Positions 23,177 through 34,667 of a DNA stretch of 64,000 nt are shown in pieces. Made by a program: the position numbers and the translations under genes. Position 1 is the stretch's first letter. Every line of letters starts with the position of its first letter. This DNA comes from Dryomyza anilis (Eukaryota; Arthropoda; Insecta; Diptera; Dryomyzidae). The stretch is taken from NCBI GenBank assembly GCA_951804985.1, contig OX638131.1:58682351-58746350 (forward strand). Direction: 5' to 3'. The notes beneath the pieces are model-generated. The model searched no databases, had not been told where the DNA came from, and was given only the letters and a program-made list of their open reading frames with translations.

Positions 23177-23212
23177 TGCCAAACTATTATTATTATTATT
23201 ATTATTATTATT
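23177..23212. repeat. (ATT)n microsatellite
   Basis: About twelve units follow gtgccaaact, the same string that precedes the ATT tail of the SINE at 1,261. It is probably a SINE tail into which the LINE inserted. Confidence 0.7.
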
Positions 23213-23404
23213 AAGTGTTGCTTGACGTGGTGTGGGGGCTTAAGTTACAATGACTCAATAAGGCTAAGCTGACGGAAACTTTTTTAAAGTTTCTGGTAGG
23301 GTCCCCTTGTCAGACAGGCTTGTGATGAGTAATGAACTAAATACTACCATAGTCTTTTTTATTGGTGGGGTGGCAGACTCTAAAGAAACCCCTACACCAC
23401 CGCG

Positions 23405-24800
23405 ATGGGTCAATATAAAGATTTAACTACTCCAGGTGGTACCCACAAAAGTGGCAATCCACCCGCTTCGGCGGCTGAGGCAAGGATTCTGGAGGCCTCA
23501 ATCCACGCAACCAACCCTGGTACGATGAACCTCTCTGCTCCTGTAGCAGGGGGTTCATCGTGCCCCTCCATCTCCCAAATTTATGAGACAGCTAGGAATC
23601 TAGAGGAGGATAACGACAACGCAGCGGTTCCCATACAAGTAGAGGAAAGTGTCGGTTTCGGCTATGCCTACGACTAATCCTCCACTGTATGGCTATTCGA
23701 CAGTGTTGTTTCCTCTCAGGGCTCCTTTCTGTCACGTATTTGGAAACATGGGTCGATCGAAGGAAAGTGGTGTCTTACCAGCATCTAATCCTAGAGAGAC
23801 CGACGCCCAACTGGAAGCTAAACTTCCATTGGAGACCGGACCCGGATCTCTGAATACAGAGGTCAGGTTGTCCGATGCCCAGGTGAGTAGGAGAAGGAAG
23901 AATAAAGCGAAAGATCGCAAAGAGGCTGAAAAGACTAAAGGCGACGCTGGAGCTTTCTCTTCCCCAGCTACCACAGCAAAACGCGATAGATCGATGGAGG
24001 TTACTCCGACTGAAGCCGGACCATCCGCTGCTGTTGTTGTGGCTGCCAATGCATCTGAGAAGCGCAATGGCAAGAAGTTTAAAACCTTCACTGCTTCTGC
24101 GAAACCCCGTAACTCCCAGTACTCGACAGTTTCCAGTGATATTGCTTCCACAAGCAAGAGCACTGGTGCTTCATGTTCCGGATCGGCTGCGGATGAACTG
24201 CCTTCAACATCCACTGGCAGAGGTAGACTAGCAGTATCATATCGTGATGCTGCTCGCAAAGCTCTTTCGGTTGCGATTATTGGCAAATTGGGGAAGGAGC
24301 ATAAGATGAATGATGCAGAAGTAAAACACTGCACCGATCATGTTTGGCGGCTAGTCAGCACCGGCGGTGTCAGTGCAAACGCAAAAGGCTATGAGACGAG
24401 TGATGTCATCATGAAGGTGCTATGCTCGTCTCAAGCCAATTTCGATTGGATTGCCACAGCCGCTGCTAAAATCCCCCCCTTGGGCAAATCGCGCTTCGCT
24501 GTTTTCAGCGTAGACGAACCCAAACGCAGGCGAGCAATATGCTGGATACCTGGTCCTATCAGGAAAACAGCGGAAGTGTTTGCCTGCCTACATGCTCAGA
24601 ACCAGGGCATCGAAACGAACGGATGGAAAATCTATAGCCATAAACCAGAGCGAGGTCCGGAGGACAAGGACGGCTCAACCCTGGTTGTTGGCTTAGACCA
24701 GAAGTCGTTAGATGTCATGCTATCTAAGTACGACAACCATCTAAACTTATTCTTTGGACGGATCAAATTCCGAATCAATTCCAAATGCATAGGCATATGA
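23405..24800 (+). CDS. LINE ORF1 protein (DUF4780-like)
   Basis: The main frame, 23,649-24,800, encodes 383 residues; a short frame (23,405-23,677) overlaps its start and may be the true N-terminus after a frameshift. Residues about 60-200 are basic and Ser/Thr/Ala-rich, including RRRKNKAKDRKEAEK. The C-terminal 190 residues follow the DUF4780 pattern seen in LOA-type ORF1 proteins, with RRAICWIPGPI, the string NQGIETNGWKIY, and STLVVGLDQKSLDVM. These proteins are thought to bind the element RNA. No CCHC knuckle is visible. It ends 25 bp before ORF2. Confidence 0.65.
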
Positions 24801-24825
24801 TGAGAAACGAGTTAATTATCCTGTC

Positions 24826-27800
24826 ATGATATTTACTCAGATAAATCTGCAACATTCTAAAGCTGCTACCGCTTTACTAGGTAAGCGGCTCTCCATGTTG
24901 CATACATTACCTCACATGAAAGCTATTCAAGAACCATGGTTTTATAACAAACGCATCTGTGGTCTTAGTGAACTACGTGGTGAAACCATACTATACGATG
25001 AGCAAGCCGCAAGGCCTAGAAGCTGTCTTATAGTATCGAAACACTTTGCTGTCACCAAGTTAACCCAATTCTGTGGGCAAGACCTGGTGGCAGCCAAAGT
25101 GAGCTATGAAAGCGATAGTGGATGGAAACATCTGATTGTCGCCTCAGGTTACTTCCCCCATGACTCACTACTGCCTCCTCCGACAAAGGCAATTGTTTAG
25201 CTCATAGAGTACTGTGATCTTAAGGAGACTGGCCTTATTCTTTGCTGTATGGGGCAGCAGCAAATGCAACGCACGAGGTACCAGACTCCTTGACTTCATC
25301 ATGACCTCCAATCTGAACATTCACAACACTGGTAATAAACCTACGTTTGTGACTGCTAGAAGACAAGAAGTGATTGACCAAACTTTGTCTAACTGTAGAC
25401 TGAGAGAGTCAATCTTAAACTGGAAGGTTTTTAAAGAAGATTATTTATCGGACCACAGGTATATCGAGAGGTGCTGCCGTCTATGAACCCAAGAAAAACG
25501 AATTGGGTAGACATGAATTTGAGAATTCCCTCAATATTCCTGTCAGAATTCGTACCAAAGAAAGTATTGAGACGTCCGTTCAAGTTATGAACGATGTCAT
25601 AAATTCTAGTTTTGTAAGAAAAACGTTATCTAGACCTCCCGTTCCTTGGTGGAACGCTTGTCTTGAAACCTTGCGCAAGGATTCCAGAAAGCTTCTAAAT
25701 AGGGCCCTGACTGGTTTCTTTATCGAGCTAAGCAGAAAGAGTATAAGAAACGAATTCGTAAATCGAAAAGTGTTTCCTATAAAGACTTCTGCAGTAGCAT
25801 CGAATCCTGCAGTGAGACTAGCAGATTGGTCAAGTTTCTTAAAAGAGACCAAACTGCTCCACTGGACTCACTGCGCAGACCTGATGGCTCGTATACTGAG
25901 TCTAAACAGAGGCACTCAGTGTCATAGTTGAGACTCACTTTCCGGGAAATCAAATCCACATAGGGCCACTTTGTAATCCCAGCACTGGGGACTGCAATAA
26001 CAACTCTAATGTGACAAAACATGACTGGCAGGTTGCCAAATTGGTTGTGTACGATGAAGCCATCCAATATGCAGTGCAGTGATGGCTTCAATTCACCTGG
26101 ACCGGATGGCATCTACCCAGTCATGCTACAGGAAGGTATAACCCAATTGCTACCATGCCTAAAGAAGATCTTTAGAGCAAGTCTCGCATGGGCATACATT
26201 CCGACATCCTGGCGTATAGTTAATGTAGCCTTCATTCCTAAAGTTGGAAGAGAAGACTATTCCATAGCCAAGAGCTTCAGACCCATTAGTATGATGTCCT
26301 TCATACTAAAGTGTCTAGAAAGACTAGTTGAGCTGCACATCAGAAAAACATCGCTGTCAAGGTACCCACTATCATCAAGACAACATGCCTACCAACGTGG
26401 AAAATCCTGTGAAACAGCATTGCAACATCTGGTTGGCCGGATCGAGCATGCTTTTCAGAGGAAGATGTACGTGATGGGCATATTTGTTGACATCGAGGGT
26501 GCTTTTGATAATGCGACTTTTGATGGAATGTGTGACGCAGCTAGAAGGCATGGAATAGATGAAACATTGGTCAAATGGCTAAGGTCAATGCTAATGTTTA
26601 GGACCATCACTTCTGAGGCGGAGTGCGGTCAGTATATTATGGCAGGGGTGAATAGAGGTTGTCCTCAAGGAGGCGTTCTCTCCCCCCCTGCTCTGGTGTA
26701 TGCTGGTTGACTCTCTAGTCAACGATCTCGATGGACCAGGTGTCTATTCCCAGGCCTATGCAGATGATGTTGCCATTCTTGCCACAGGCTTTTCCCTCAA
26801 TGAGGTCTGTGTTAAAACACAAATCTCATTGAACCGAATTGACAGCTGGTGTATTGCAAACGGACTTTCCGTTAACCCTCACAAAACAGGGATTGTTCTC
26901 TTCACTAGGAAAAGAATAATGACAGGATTATCTCTACCAGTACTTAAGGGTGTCACTATTCCTCTGTCTAACGAAGTAAAATATTTGGGCTTAACTCTAG
27001 ATAGTAAACTACTTTGGACAAAACATGTTGAAAATAAAATTTCGCGAGCATTGAATGCCTTCTGGCAATGCAGAGGTATTTTTGGGAAGACATGGGGACT
27101 ATCGTCGAGCAAAACCTTATGGATTTACACGGCAATGATAAGACCGATGATCCAAGACCGAGACCGGTGACAACTAGTCTTGCCAAGATTCAGAGAACCG
27201 TGTGTGGGTGTTACGGGTGTCTTTCCCACTACACCTGGTCCAGCACTGAATGCAATCTTAAACCTACCACCACTTGACATCTTCATCAGAGGCGAAGCCA
27301 TGAAATGGAGACTAAAACGAGGTGGTTTCTGGTTTAATGTTCCCTGGAATATCTCTGACATTGCACTTGACACTCCATTAGACACCTGTCTACTGGAGAT
27401 GCCCTCTGATGCAATGATAACAGAAATATTACCAAGACGAAATTTTGAGGTCTGCCAACCTGACATTCAAGACTGGCTAACGCCTGACTGTGAGCCAGGT
27501 AGAGGGTCACACCGCATGTTCACAGACGGCTCCAGACGGAGTGTTTGTGGAACCGGATGACCGCAGACTTCACTTCGCCTTAGGCGACAATGCCTCGGTA
27601 TTTCAAGCCGAAGTCTATGCTATACTTATGGCTATGGACTACATTGCGGATAATAGATGGCAGAACAGGGCTATATCAGTTTGCAGCAATAGTCAGGCTG
27701 CTCTTATGGCTTTGAACAACCAGGTCATCACATCCAAAATTGTACGTCAATGCAGATCACGTCTCAATTGTGTTGCTAAATACAATACACTGAAACTGAT

Positions 27801-28323
27801 TTGGGTGCCGGGCCATAAAGGAGTATCGGGCAATGAAACATCTGACGAAATAGCACGTGCTGGATCTGAGGATAATCCATTTGGACCAGAACCTGTGCTT
27901 GGACTACCTGCATCTACGGGAAAATTCGTCATCAGCTCTTGGGTCGCCTCCGCACACAAGAGCAGATGGCTGAATGAGACGAAACACAGATTCTCCAAGC
28001 TCATGACACCGACGATAACCAAAAGATCGGCCTCGTTTCTACTTTCCTTAAGTAGAAAGGAATGCAGAAAACTGACGGGACTTCTAACGGGACACAACAC
28101 ATGTGAAAAACACATGAACGCAATCGGCCTGGCCGAAAGCGCCTTATGTTCTGCCTGCTACGAAGAAACTGGCACCACAGAGCACTATCTCTGTGACTGT
28201 CCAGCATTTTCTAGAATTAGAAGGCAGATCTTTGGCACAGACGTGATGAGAGAGGATCAGCTTCACTCTCTATCACACAATAGCCTTCTTAGATTCAATA
28301 ATGAATCTAAGAAGTATCATTAA
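24826..28323 (+). pseudogene. LINE ORF2: endonuclease, reverse transcriptase, RNase H
   Basis: ORF2 is spread over successive frames 24,826-25,200, 25,214-25,486, 25,503-25,931, 26,021-26,710, 26,700-27,170, 27,180-27,560 and 27,490-28,323. The endonuclease starts FTQINLQHSKAA and ends YLSDHRY. The RT has SPGPDGIYPVML, NRGCPQGGVLSPP and QAYADDVAILATG (catalytic YADD near 26,760). The RNase H has MFTDGS, FQAEVYAILMAMDYI and WVPGHKGVSGNETSDE. The end carries a C-x2-C...H-x4-C cluster near 28,150. Only one in-frame stop (27,168) was seen; the rest are frameshifts. Confidence 0.75.
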
Positions 28324-28552
28324 AAACCAGGGAACTGGGTCACAGCACAATGGATATAACCCTGTCTGAGTGCCGTGGCTCTATTTTTTATTCCACATTA
28401 AAAAAAAAAGTGTTGCATTTAGCGGGCATTTAGCTGCCCAATCCTATTTCGTGGTCCGCAGATTTTATTTGAAAATGCTCCGTTATATTTGTTCATTTCT
28501 TTTTTTTAACTACATTCAATTTAACTATGTTCGAATTGGTTGCATTTATGCG

Positions 28553-29430
28553 TAAAATTATGTTAAAAAGGGCACTTTTTTTGTACGTGCTGCCACAATT
28601 TTGTTACATACATTTAGCTATCGCAAAAATAATGTGACCAGCACCAGACCATGCAGAGTATCGCCAGCGGATAGAGCTGCAGCGGAATGCTGTGAAGCAT
28701 CCAGCTCCTTGGCGATCTAGAGCGACAGTCGCAATGTGGACTCTGCGACACGCCAGCAGTCCAAGGCATTGATCACATCATTTCGCAAGTCGCGCAGTAT
28801 GCGTTCGCAGATCCGTCCGCAAATGTTGACTGTTTAAAAATTGTCAAATAAACATAATAAAAAATGTAATTCAGTCGAGCAAATTTTTTAAATTTTATTT
28901 ACAAGATTATTTTTTTAGGTTTCAGAAATTTGTAGGACAAAACAATTTCCGTGGCCTTGTTTACGTGTATGTAAAGGATTTAAAGTTTTTCAATTTTTTT
29001 TGCCACTGCCCTATTTAAGAAAAGTGAATTGGAAGAAAAAGAGGTAACAATTATCTTTTTTCAATTTTGTAATTTTTGGGCCGGGTTTCCGGATGACGTG
29101 ACAACTTTTAATATTTTTTTTTGGACCGTCCACTTTGATATATTCCAAAAGCCGTTTGGTCTGTTCTTAAGTTTTCGTTACTATTTCCAAATTTAGGAGG
29201 GCATGGCAATTTTTTTTTACATTTCGATAAAATAAACTTCAGCCAAATCACATTCCGACACAGCAATGAATTCGTAAAATAAGTACAATAAATCCGTTCC
29301 GACTAAACCTGTTACACCATATTTACGAACTTCGAATTCGGATCGTATGATAGATAAATACGAATCCGAATGTAAATATCCGGTACGACGGGGCTTATGA
29401 TTGCCCTGTACAACTCCAAGGAAACGTGCG
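28553..29430. repeat. Dispersed repeat of about 0.9 kb, copy 2
   Basis: Same orientation and order as 12,075-12,972. The last shared string is caaggaaacgtgcgcc. Here it continues gcccctagtgg; in copy 1 it continues tcaggtacc. That marks the element's right end and leaves a possible Helitron-like CTAG terminus as an untested option. Confidence 0.75.
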
Positions 29431-29606
29431 CCGCCCCTAGTGGAAATTTGCCCGATTTAACATCAGGAAATGGGTTTTTATCTGGTATGCCCTATCAGAG
29501 CAAACAGAGCAAACCATATTTACATAAATTGTACCTTTCATTTTCTTATCTTAAATTTAATATATAAATTTTAATTTTTCAAATGTAAATATACTGTATA
29601 ACGTGT

Positions 29607-30224
29607 ATGAGCGCTTCAAGATGGCGAAGCCAGAGCAATCATTGTCGGTGTCGTCTCAAGTCAACTCACTGGTCACCATTTGACAAATTGTCAAATGGCG
29701 ACGCTTCCATTTCGGTGGAAGTCCTCCGTGCGGAAGCCCCTGGAAACGCCGCAGCACGAAACATGGTAGTTTGTAGCACTAGATTCGAACATTTCGATAT
29801 CCACAAGGCCACATGGTTGTCGCCCGATCAAAAAACGCGAAACCAAATTGATCACGTTGTGATTGACGGAAGTCACGATTCGAGCGTGATGGACGTACGC
29901 ACTATCCGTGGTGCCAATATAGACTCGGATCATTACCTTGTAGCAGCCAAGGTCCGCACGCGCTTAAGCGCTGCGAAGAACGTACGGAACCAAACGCAGA
30001 GAAAGCTAGACGTCGGAAAGCTGCAATCACAACAGACAACGCAAGCCTTTTCCACTCGACTCTCACACCTGCTTAGACAAAGCACTCCTCCTCTCGATGA
30101 TTTAAGCGCGCAGTGGAACAATGTCTCCTGCTCTATGCGTTCGACTGCCGAAGAGGTGCTTGGATTCCAACACCCCCTGAGGAATCAGTGGTATGACCAA
30201 GGGTGTCCACCCTGCGGTCAGTAG
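29607..30224 (+). pseudogene. Endonuclease C-terminus and linker of the RTE-like LINE
   Basis: The frame is open for 205 codons. It includes FDIHKATWLSPDQKTRNQID and RGANIDSDHYLVAAKVRTRL, the endonuclease end with SDH, followed by the RT-preceding linker (LLRQSTPPLDDLSAQWNNV). The endonuclease N-terminus is absent. It runs into a deletion at about 30,225. Confidence 0.7.
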
Positions 30225-30298
30225 CTACGTGAGCTGCGAAGGAGCGATACAAAGAGAAGAGAAGGAAAGAGAGAGCAGTCAGTGCAGCATTCTTCAGA

Positions 30299-30947
30299 TT
30301 GGAGAAGGAGTCGCGTCGAATGGGTCTAGTGGTGAACGAGGACAAGACGAAGTTCCTTGTGTCAACAAGCAGAAAGGAATCCGTGTTTCTTGGACAAAAA
30401 TCTGATTTTGACACCCACAAGTTCGACATTATGAAGGACTTTGTCTATTTGGGATCCAGCATCAACTGTAACAACGACGTCAGCCTGGAGATTAAACGGA
30501 GAATAACTCTTGCCAATACTTATCATGCTCATCCTACTTTATGGTGAAGAAACATGGACGCTGGCCTCCACCGATGAGAGAGTACTGGGAGCGTTCGAGA
30601 AAAAGATTCTCCGTAAAATCCTTGGCCCTATCTGCTTTGCTAACGAGTATCGAATCAGGATGAACCACGAGCTGTATGAGTTATTTGACCACATTGACAT
30701 AGTCATGCGCATCAAGATCCAGCGGCTTCGCTGGCTAGGTCATGTCGAACGAATGTATGAAAACACTCCAGCCAAGAAGGTGCTTGAATCGAAACTCGAA
30801 GGTGGACAGCGTAGAAGAGGTCGTCCAAGTTTGCGTTGGAAAGACCAAGTTGAGGTCAACCTGGCAACGCTGGGTATTTCTATCTGGCGTCAGCGCGCGC
30901 AAAGCAGAAGCGGCCAAAACCTACCAACGGTTGTAAGGGCCTTTTAA
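30299..30947 (+). pseudogene. Post-RT (thumb and tail) part of the RTE-like LINE
   Basis: In frames 30,299-30,547 and 30,510-30,947 the translation has GLVVNEDKTKFLVSTSRK, FVYLGSSINCNNDVSLEIKR, LLYGEETWTL, IQRLRWLGHVERM and RGRPSLRWKDQVEVNLATLG, the usual order downstream of YADD in RTE-like elements. One frameshift lies at about 30,520. Confidence 0.7.
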
Positions 30948-31176
30948 GTAAGTAAGTAAATATAATGTTTTAAATTGATAGCAAATATTATCATTGAAAT
31001 AATCATTTTATCATTTGTAGTGCATTATATAATCATAATGATAGCTCATTTAAATATTTGTAGAGTAACAATAAACATCAGAAGCATTTACGAACAACTG
31101 TATAATAAATTATATGAAAAATGTGTATTTGTACATTTGTATCAACTGAGAAAAATAATAGCTGTATACAATTTCT

Positions 31177-32266
31177 CAAGTAACCATTGGCTGTATAAAA
31201 ATGCTTGATAAAGCTATCACTAAGGCATTTCAGGTAGATAGCTGTAGAATAGCACTTTTAGTTTAAATTGCTACTATTATAAAGCTAGTATTAATGAAAA
31301 TCTTTTTAAGTCTTTACCCTGCTCTTTTAAAGCTTGTTATCTTCTATTTTACAGCTAGCTGCAATGCTCATAATTAGCTGTTTAATTACGCCAAAATGTT
31401 TGTATAAGGGTTTGACAGTGGTGTTGTGAATCAGAAACGTTTTTTTTGTTTGTTGTTTTTCAGAAAGCCTGCACGCACATAAAGTTCAAATCTAAAAGCA
31501 CAATAACAGATGCATGTTAACTTAACATAACGTTTACGACGTAACTGGAACAAGTACATAATGTTTATGAGTGCATACTTTCAGGATATAAAATTAAGTC
31601 CGCTTGAAAGCAACGAAAAATGCACTGGTTGCAATTTGATCCAAGGCACACGCTAGCAAGTGTGCCGTCTGTTTAAAAGCAACAACAAAAGCATTGGTTG
31701 TAATTTAAGTCAAGACTAACGCCAGCATGGGAACCAATTTAGCACATTGGAATTTTCTCAGTTAATGATTTCACAATATTAGTAAATATCTGATGTGGGG
31801 TTCATGAGGTTTTTAGTAGTACGTAGATTTAAGAATATGCTTGCTTGCATTTATGAGTTGTGTTTTAAGAAATAAGTATAAGCAAGGGGTTCGTGAGTCG
31901 CACGATACCGAGGTGATGAGTAGAGGTTAAGTTTAGTTTTTAAGCATTATGATTTTAACTGCCTTAGAGTGCAGACGTGTTTTCAGTTTAAACTCAAGCT
32001 TGTAAAAATTCTTAACAATAATTAATAAAAGTATAAAGCAAGTCTAAAATATCCTTGCGTTTTTATTTAATAATAAATGTTAGGAAAGAATTGTGGACTT
32101 CGAGGGAATATTGTCACTGACGGTTTCATTAATAAAGGCAAGTACAAAAGGACCCCTGGAGCCCGCAACAGTGGTTAGAGAGAGTTGATTGTGCAGCTTT
32201 TGCATTTTGTACACAGCTCTTCTACAACTCTGAAGCATCAATATTATACAGCTAATGTGTTACTTG
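31177..32266. mobile_element. MITE with CCAAGTAAC ends, copy 2, split by a solo LTR
   Basis: The ends CAAGTAACCATTGGCTGT and ACAGCTAATGTGTTACTTG match, in reverse, the MITE at 17,691-18,052. Without the LTR at 31,422-32,170 it is about 340 bp. Confidence 0.65.
31422..32170. repeat. Solo LTR, 749 bp
   Basis: It starts TGTTGTGAATC and ends CGCAACA (inverted TGTTG/CAACA), with GTGG on both sides as a 4-bp target duplication. It interrupts the MITE precisely: the 17.8-kb copy of that MITE is uninterrupted at the same place. There are no internal genes, so an LTR-LTR recombination is the likely origin. Its start resembles the LTR at 41,664. Confidence 0.7.
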
Positions 32267-32269
32267 GGT

Positions 32270-32980
32270 TACCTCCTCCACATGTAAATTAATATTGGAA
32301 TGAAAACATATTACATGTAAAGTAATAAAATAATTAATAGTAATTGTATTTCTCAATATTAGAATTTGTATTACTATACGAGGCATTATTTTATAAATTT
32401 TATTCTGCCGATTTACAATATTTATAGTGCCTACATTCCGATCGAAAAATGTATCTACCGCTGAAAACCGCATGTAGGCAGGCCACCTAACCCGAATTGA
32501 ATGTGCCTTTGAGCACACAATATATCGAAAATTATTATATTTCAGTTTATAAATAAACGATAATCTTACTGCAAGTATGTTCACGTTTGGTCATTTTCGT
32601 TCCTATGACTATAAAAATTGTTCAATTGTTTCCTATATTTTGAGTGATGATTGTAGTTTATTGTTTGAATGTTAAATAATTGTACATTGTTAAATTCCAC
32701 AATTCGATTGTTACAAAGTGTATGTTCGAATAATTTCAACAAACTTCAAATAATTTTTGATATTATTTTCAAATAAGTTATCAAAAATGTTTAACTCGTA
32801 TCGTGGTTATTTAATTTTTAAAAATACAAATAACATATCGACAACTTTTTGCATAATAAGCGCACAATCAACTGGAAGAAGTCGAAAATCAATAGCAGCA
32901 AAGCTCGAAATTTTAACACCCAGGACTCCGGGCCATAATGGCCGACATTTTGGCATCTGACATTGTGATCCCTCATCGAT
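32270..32980. other. No gene recognised
   Basis: AT-rich sequence. Short frames occur on both strands without known motifs, and none of it is repeated elsewhere in the window as far as I could see. Confidence 0.4.
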
Positions 32981-33780
32981 AACTGCCATACCAAGTCGTG
33001 CTGATCAACTTTTCTTTCAACAACAACAGCGACAACTCATCGCCCAGCAAACAACGCATCGGCCGTCCGTGCGAAAAAAACTAAAAACCGCAGTGACGAC
33101 GTGATGCTAATGCATTTACTTACATTTTTAACCGTAAAAACATTATATGTACTTTTGTGCATATAACAAGAAAATTAAATTGCAAGAGCAAAAGCACGAA
33201 GCACATTTTGTGAAACACGACAACAAAACAGAAGGCGCACAAAAAAAGGTAAAAAAGCCAAACGACAATTAAAAAGGTCAGGAATAATTTGCCGATGTTG
33301 AAGTATTTTTTAAATAGATTTTTTTTTCTTTGCGCAGGTTCAACTCTACAAAGACTCTCTGTTCAAAAAGGATTTCCCGAACAGATTGTCTAGCTAAACC
33401 AGCTGCTCTCAACGCCCATGATTAGCACAGAGCAACTTTGGCGAAGTGCATCAAGACCAAACATTCCAGAGTTAGCGGCGAGGAAAAGCTGGAAGGCGGA
33501 GGCGGCGGATGCCGAGCAACCCATTACGAAGAGTGCGCGCCCGGCACCAATGTCATCTGTCTGCCCACGGGTGCGAAGAAGAGAAGGTGAAACCCTATCT
33601 CCATCCAGGAGGATACACTCGTCGAAATACAGGCCGTGGAATCGGAGGCCGCGGCGTTCTACGACCTCTTGAGACAATGCAACAGGAGACAGCGACCTTG
33701 TCGTCAACATTGTGCTCGAGTGTGACTCTAAGCGCAGACGTTTGATGTCGCGCGAAATAGAGGTATTGGCACAGTTTTAA
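32980..33780 (+). pseudogene. Gene-like island: possible 5' UTR, intron and broken coding exon
   Basis: This is the most gene-like sequence outside 52-64 kb. It has a CA-rich, UTR-like part (33,000-33,248), a donor AAAAAAG/GTAAAAA at about 33,249, and a strong acceptor TTTTTCTTTGCGCAG at 33,338. The exon after it reads VQLYKDSLFKKDF in one frame. Later a Cys-containing stretch (HYEECAPGTNVICLPTG) and another stretch (EDTLVEIQAVESEAAAFYDL) occur in different frames. I do not recognise the protein. The frame changes suggest a pseudogene of a host gene, but an unspliced intron or a sequence error could also explain them. Confidence 0.35.
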
Positions 33781-34660
33781 TAACGGCGTAAAGGATCCAC
33801 CGATGTTTATGCATTTAGAATAGGCGCACGCGCTCTTCTCTCTTCTGCTGTTGCTATATGAATCGATTAACATTTTGGACATTAAAGCGGTTGTTTTTCA
33901 CGATCGTAACTTTCTCGATACGGTGCCGACGGATATTATACGTCGGTGCAGTCAAAGATTAAGATGCCATCGAGCTACAGCTCACTGTCAGCTTGGTCAG
34001 ATTGTGACACTATCATTATGCTTGCTTTTCACTATATCATTTTGTGTCAGTTTCAGGTTAGAAAATTTCACAAATTTGTTGTTTTTAGTCAAAGGCAAAT
34101 TTTCAAAATTGCTAAAATGTTTAAAATATGATTTCGATGGACATGGTTAATGAACATTTTCATTTTGGATGGTTTCTGCGGCGTAATAATAATGTATATA
34201 ACATTATTTGAATATGCAACAAAATGACAGTGATAACCAAGTTTATTTTTGATATTATGTTTTAATTTTTATATGTAAATCGTAAAATGAATCATTGATT
34301 TGTTTTATTTGATATATTCTTATATCAAATAAATATTTAAATATGTATATATTTAAATATTTATTTGTATATTTAAATATGTAATATTTTTAAAATTCTT
34401 TGTGTATATTTTATTAAATACACTGTATTTCATTCAATACTGCATTTTATTTAATAGGATATGTGTAGGGTTTTAATAATGAACACACTTTTATACTCCG
34501 GCTCTGACAAGACAATGGTGGGGTTAATAATGAAATAGTGAATTACCTGATCAGTACATGATCATGGCCTGAGGTGAGGGCACTGCTTTACAAGTACATC
34601 GTGCCCACCCGATAAATAATGACATGATCAGTTCATGAGAATGGCCCTACCCAAATTTCT
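33780..34660. other. No gene recognised; AT-rich palindromic block at 34,315-34,400
   Basis: A short frame near 33,851 (NILDIKAVVFHDRNF) is unrecognised and lacks splice support. The block at 34.3 kb alternates atttaaata and tatttaaat and can fold on itself. Confidence 0.35.
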
Positions 34661-34667
34661 ACTAGGT

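Larger units (their letters stand above)
23222..28407 (+). mobile_element. Full-length LOA-type LINE with 9-bp target duplication
   Basis: The element is bracketed by AAGTGTTGC at 23,213-23,221 and again at 28,408-28,416, directly after an A-run. This fixes both ends and a length of about 5.19 kb. It has two ORFs (ORF1 with a DUF4780-like domain; ORF2 with endonuclease, RT, RNase H and a Cys-rich end), the layout of the LOA clade in the Jockey/I superfamily. Several frameshifts and one in-frame stop in ORF2 make it inactive, but the clear TSD suggests a fairly recent insertion. Confidence 0.8.
29600..30960 (+). mobile_element. RTE-like LINE with the RT core deleted
   Basis: It begins ctgagcgcttca-like at about 29,600 and ends in a TAAG microsatellite (ttttaagtaagtaagtaa) at 30,945-30,960, the short tandem tail typical of RTE elements. 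Endonuclease C-terminus and linker are followed directly by the post-RT tail, so roughly 1 kb encoding the RT palm is missing. It is the same family as the 19-22 kb copy. Confidence 0.7.

Noticed and set aside
23732..24334. Minus-strand frame of 200 codons
   Set aside because: It is antisense to the LINE ORF1, which has the recognisable domain.
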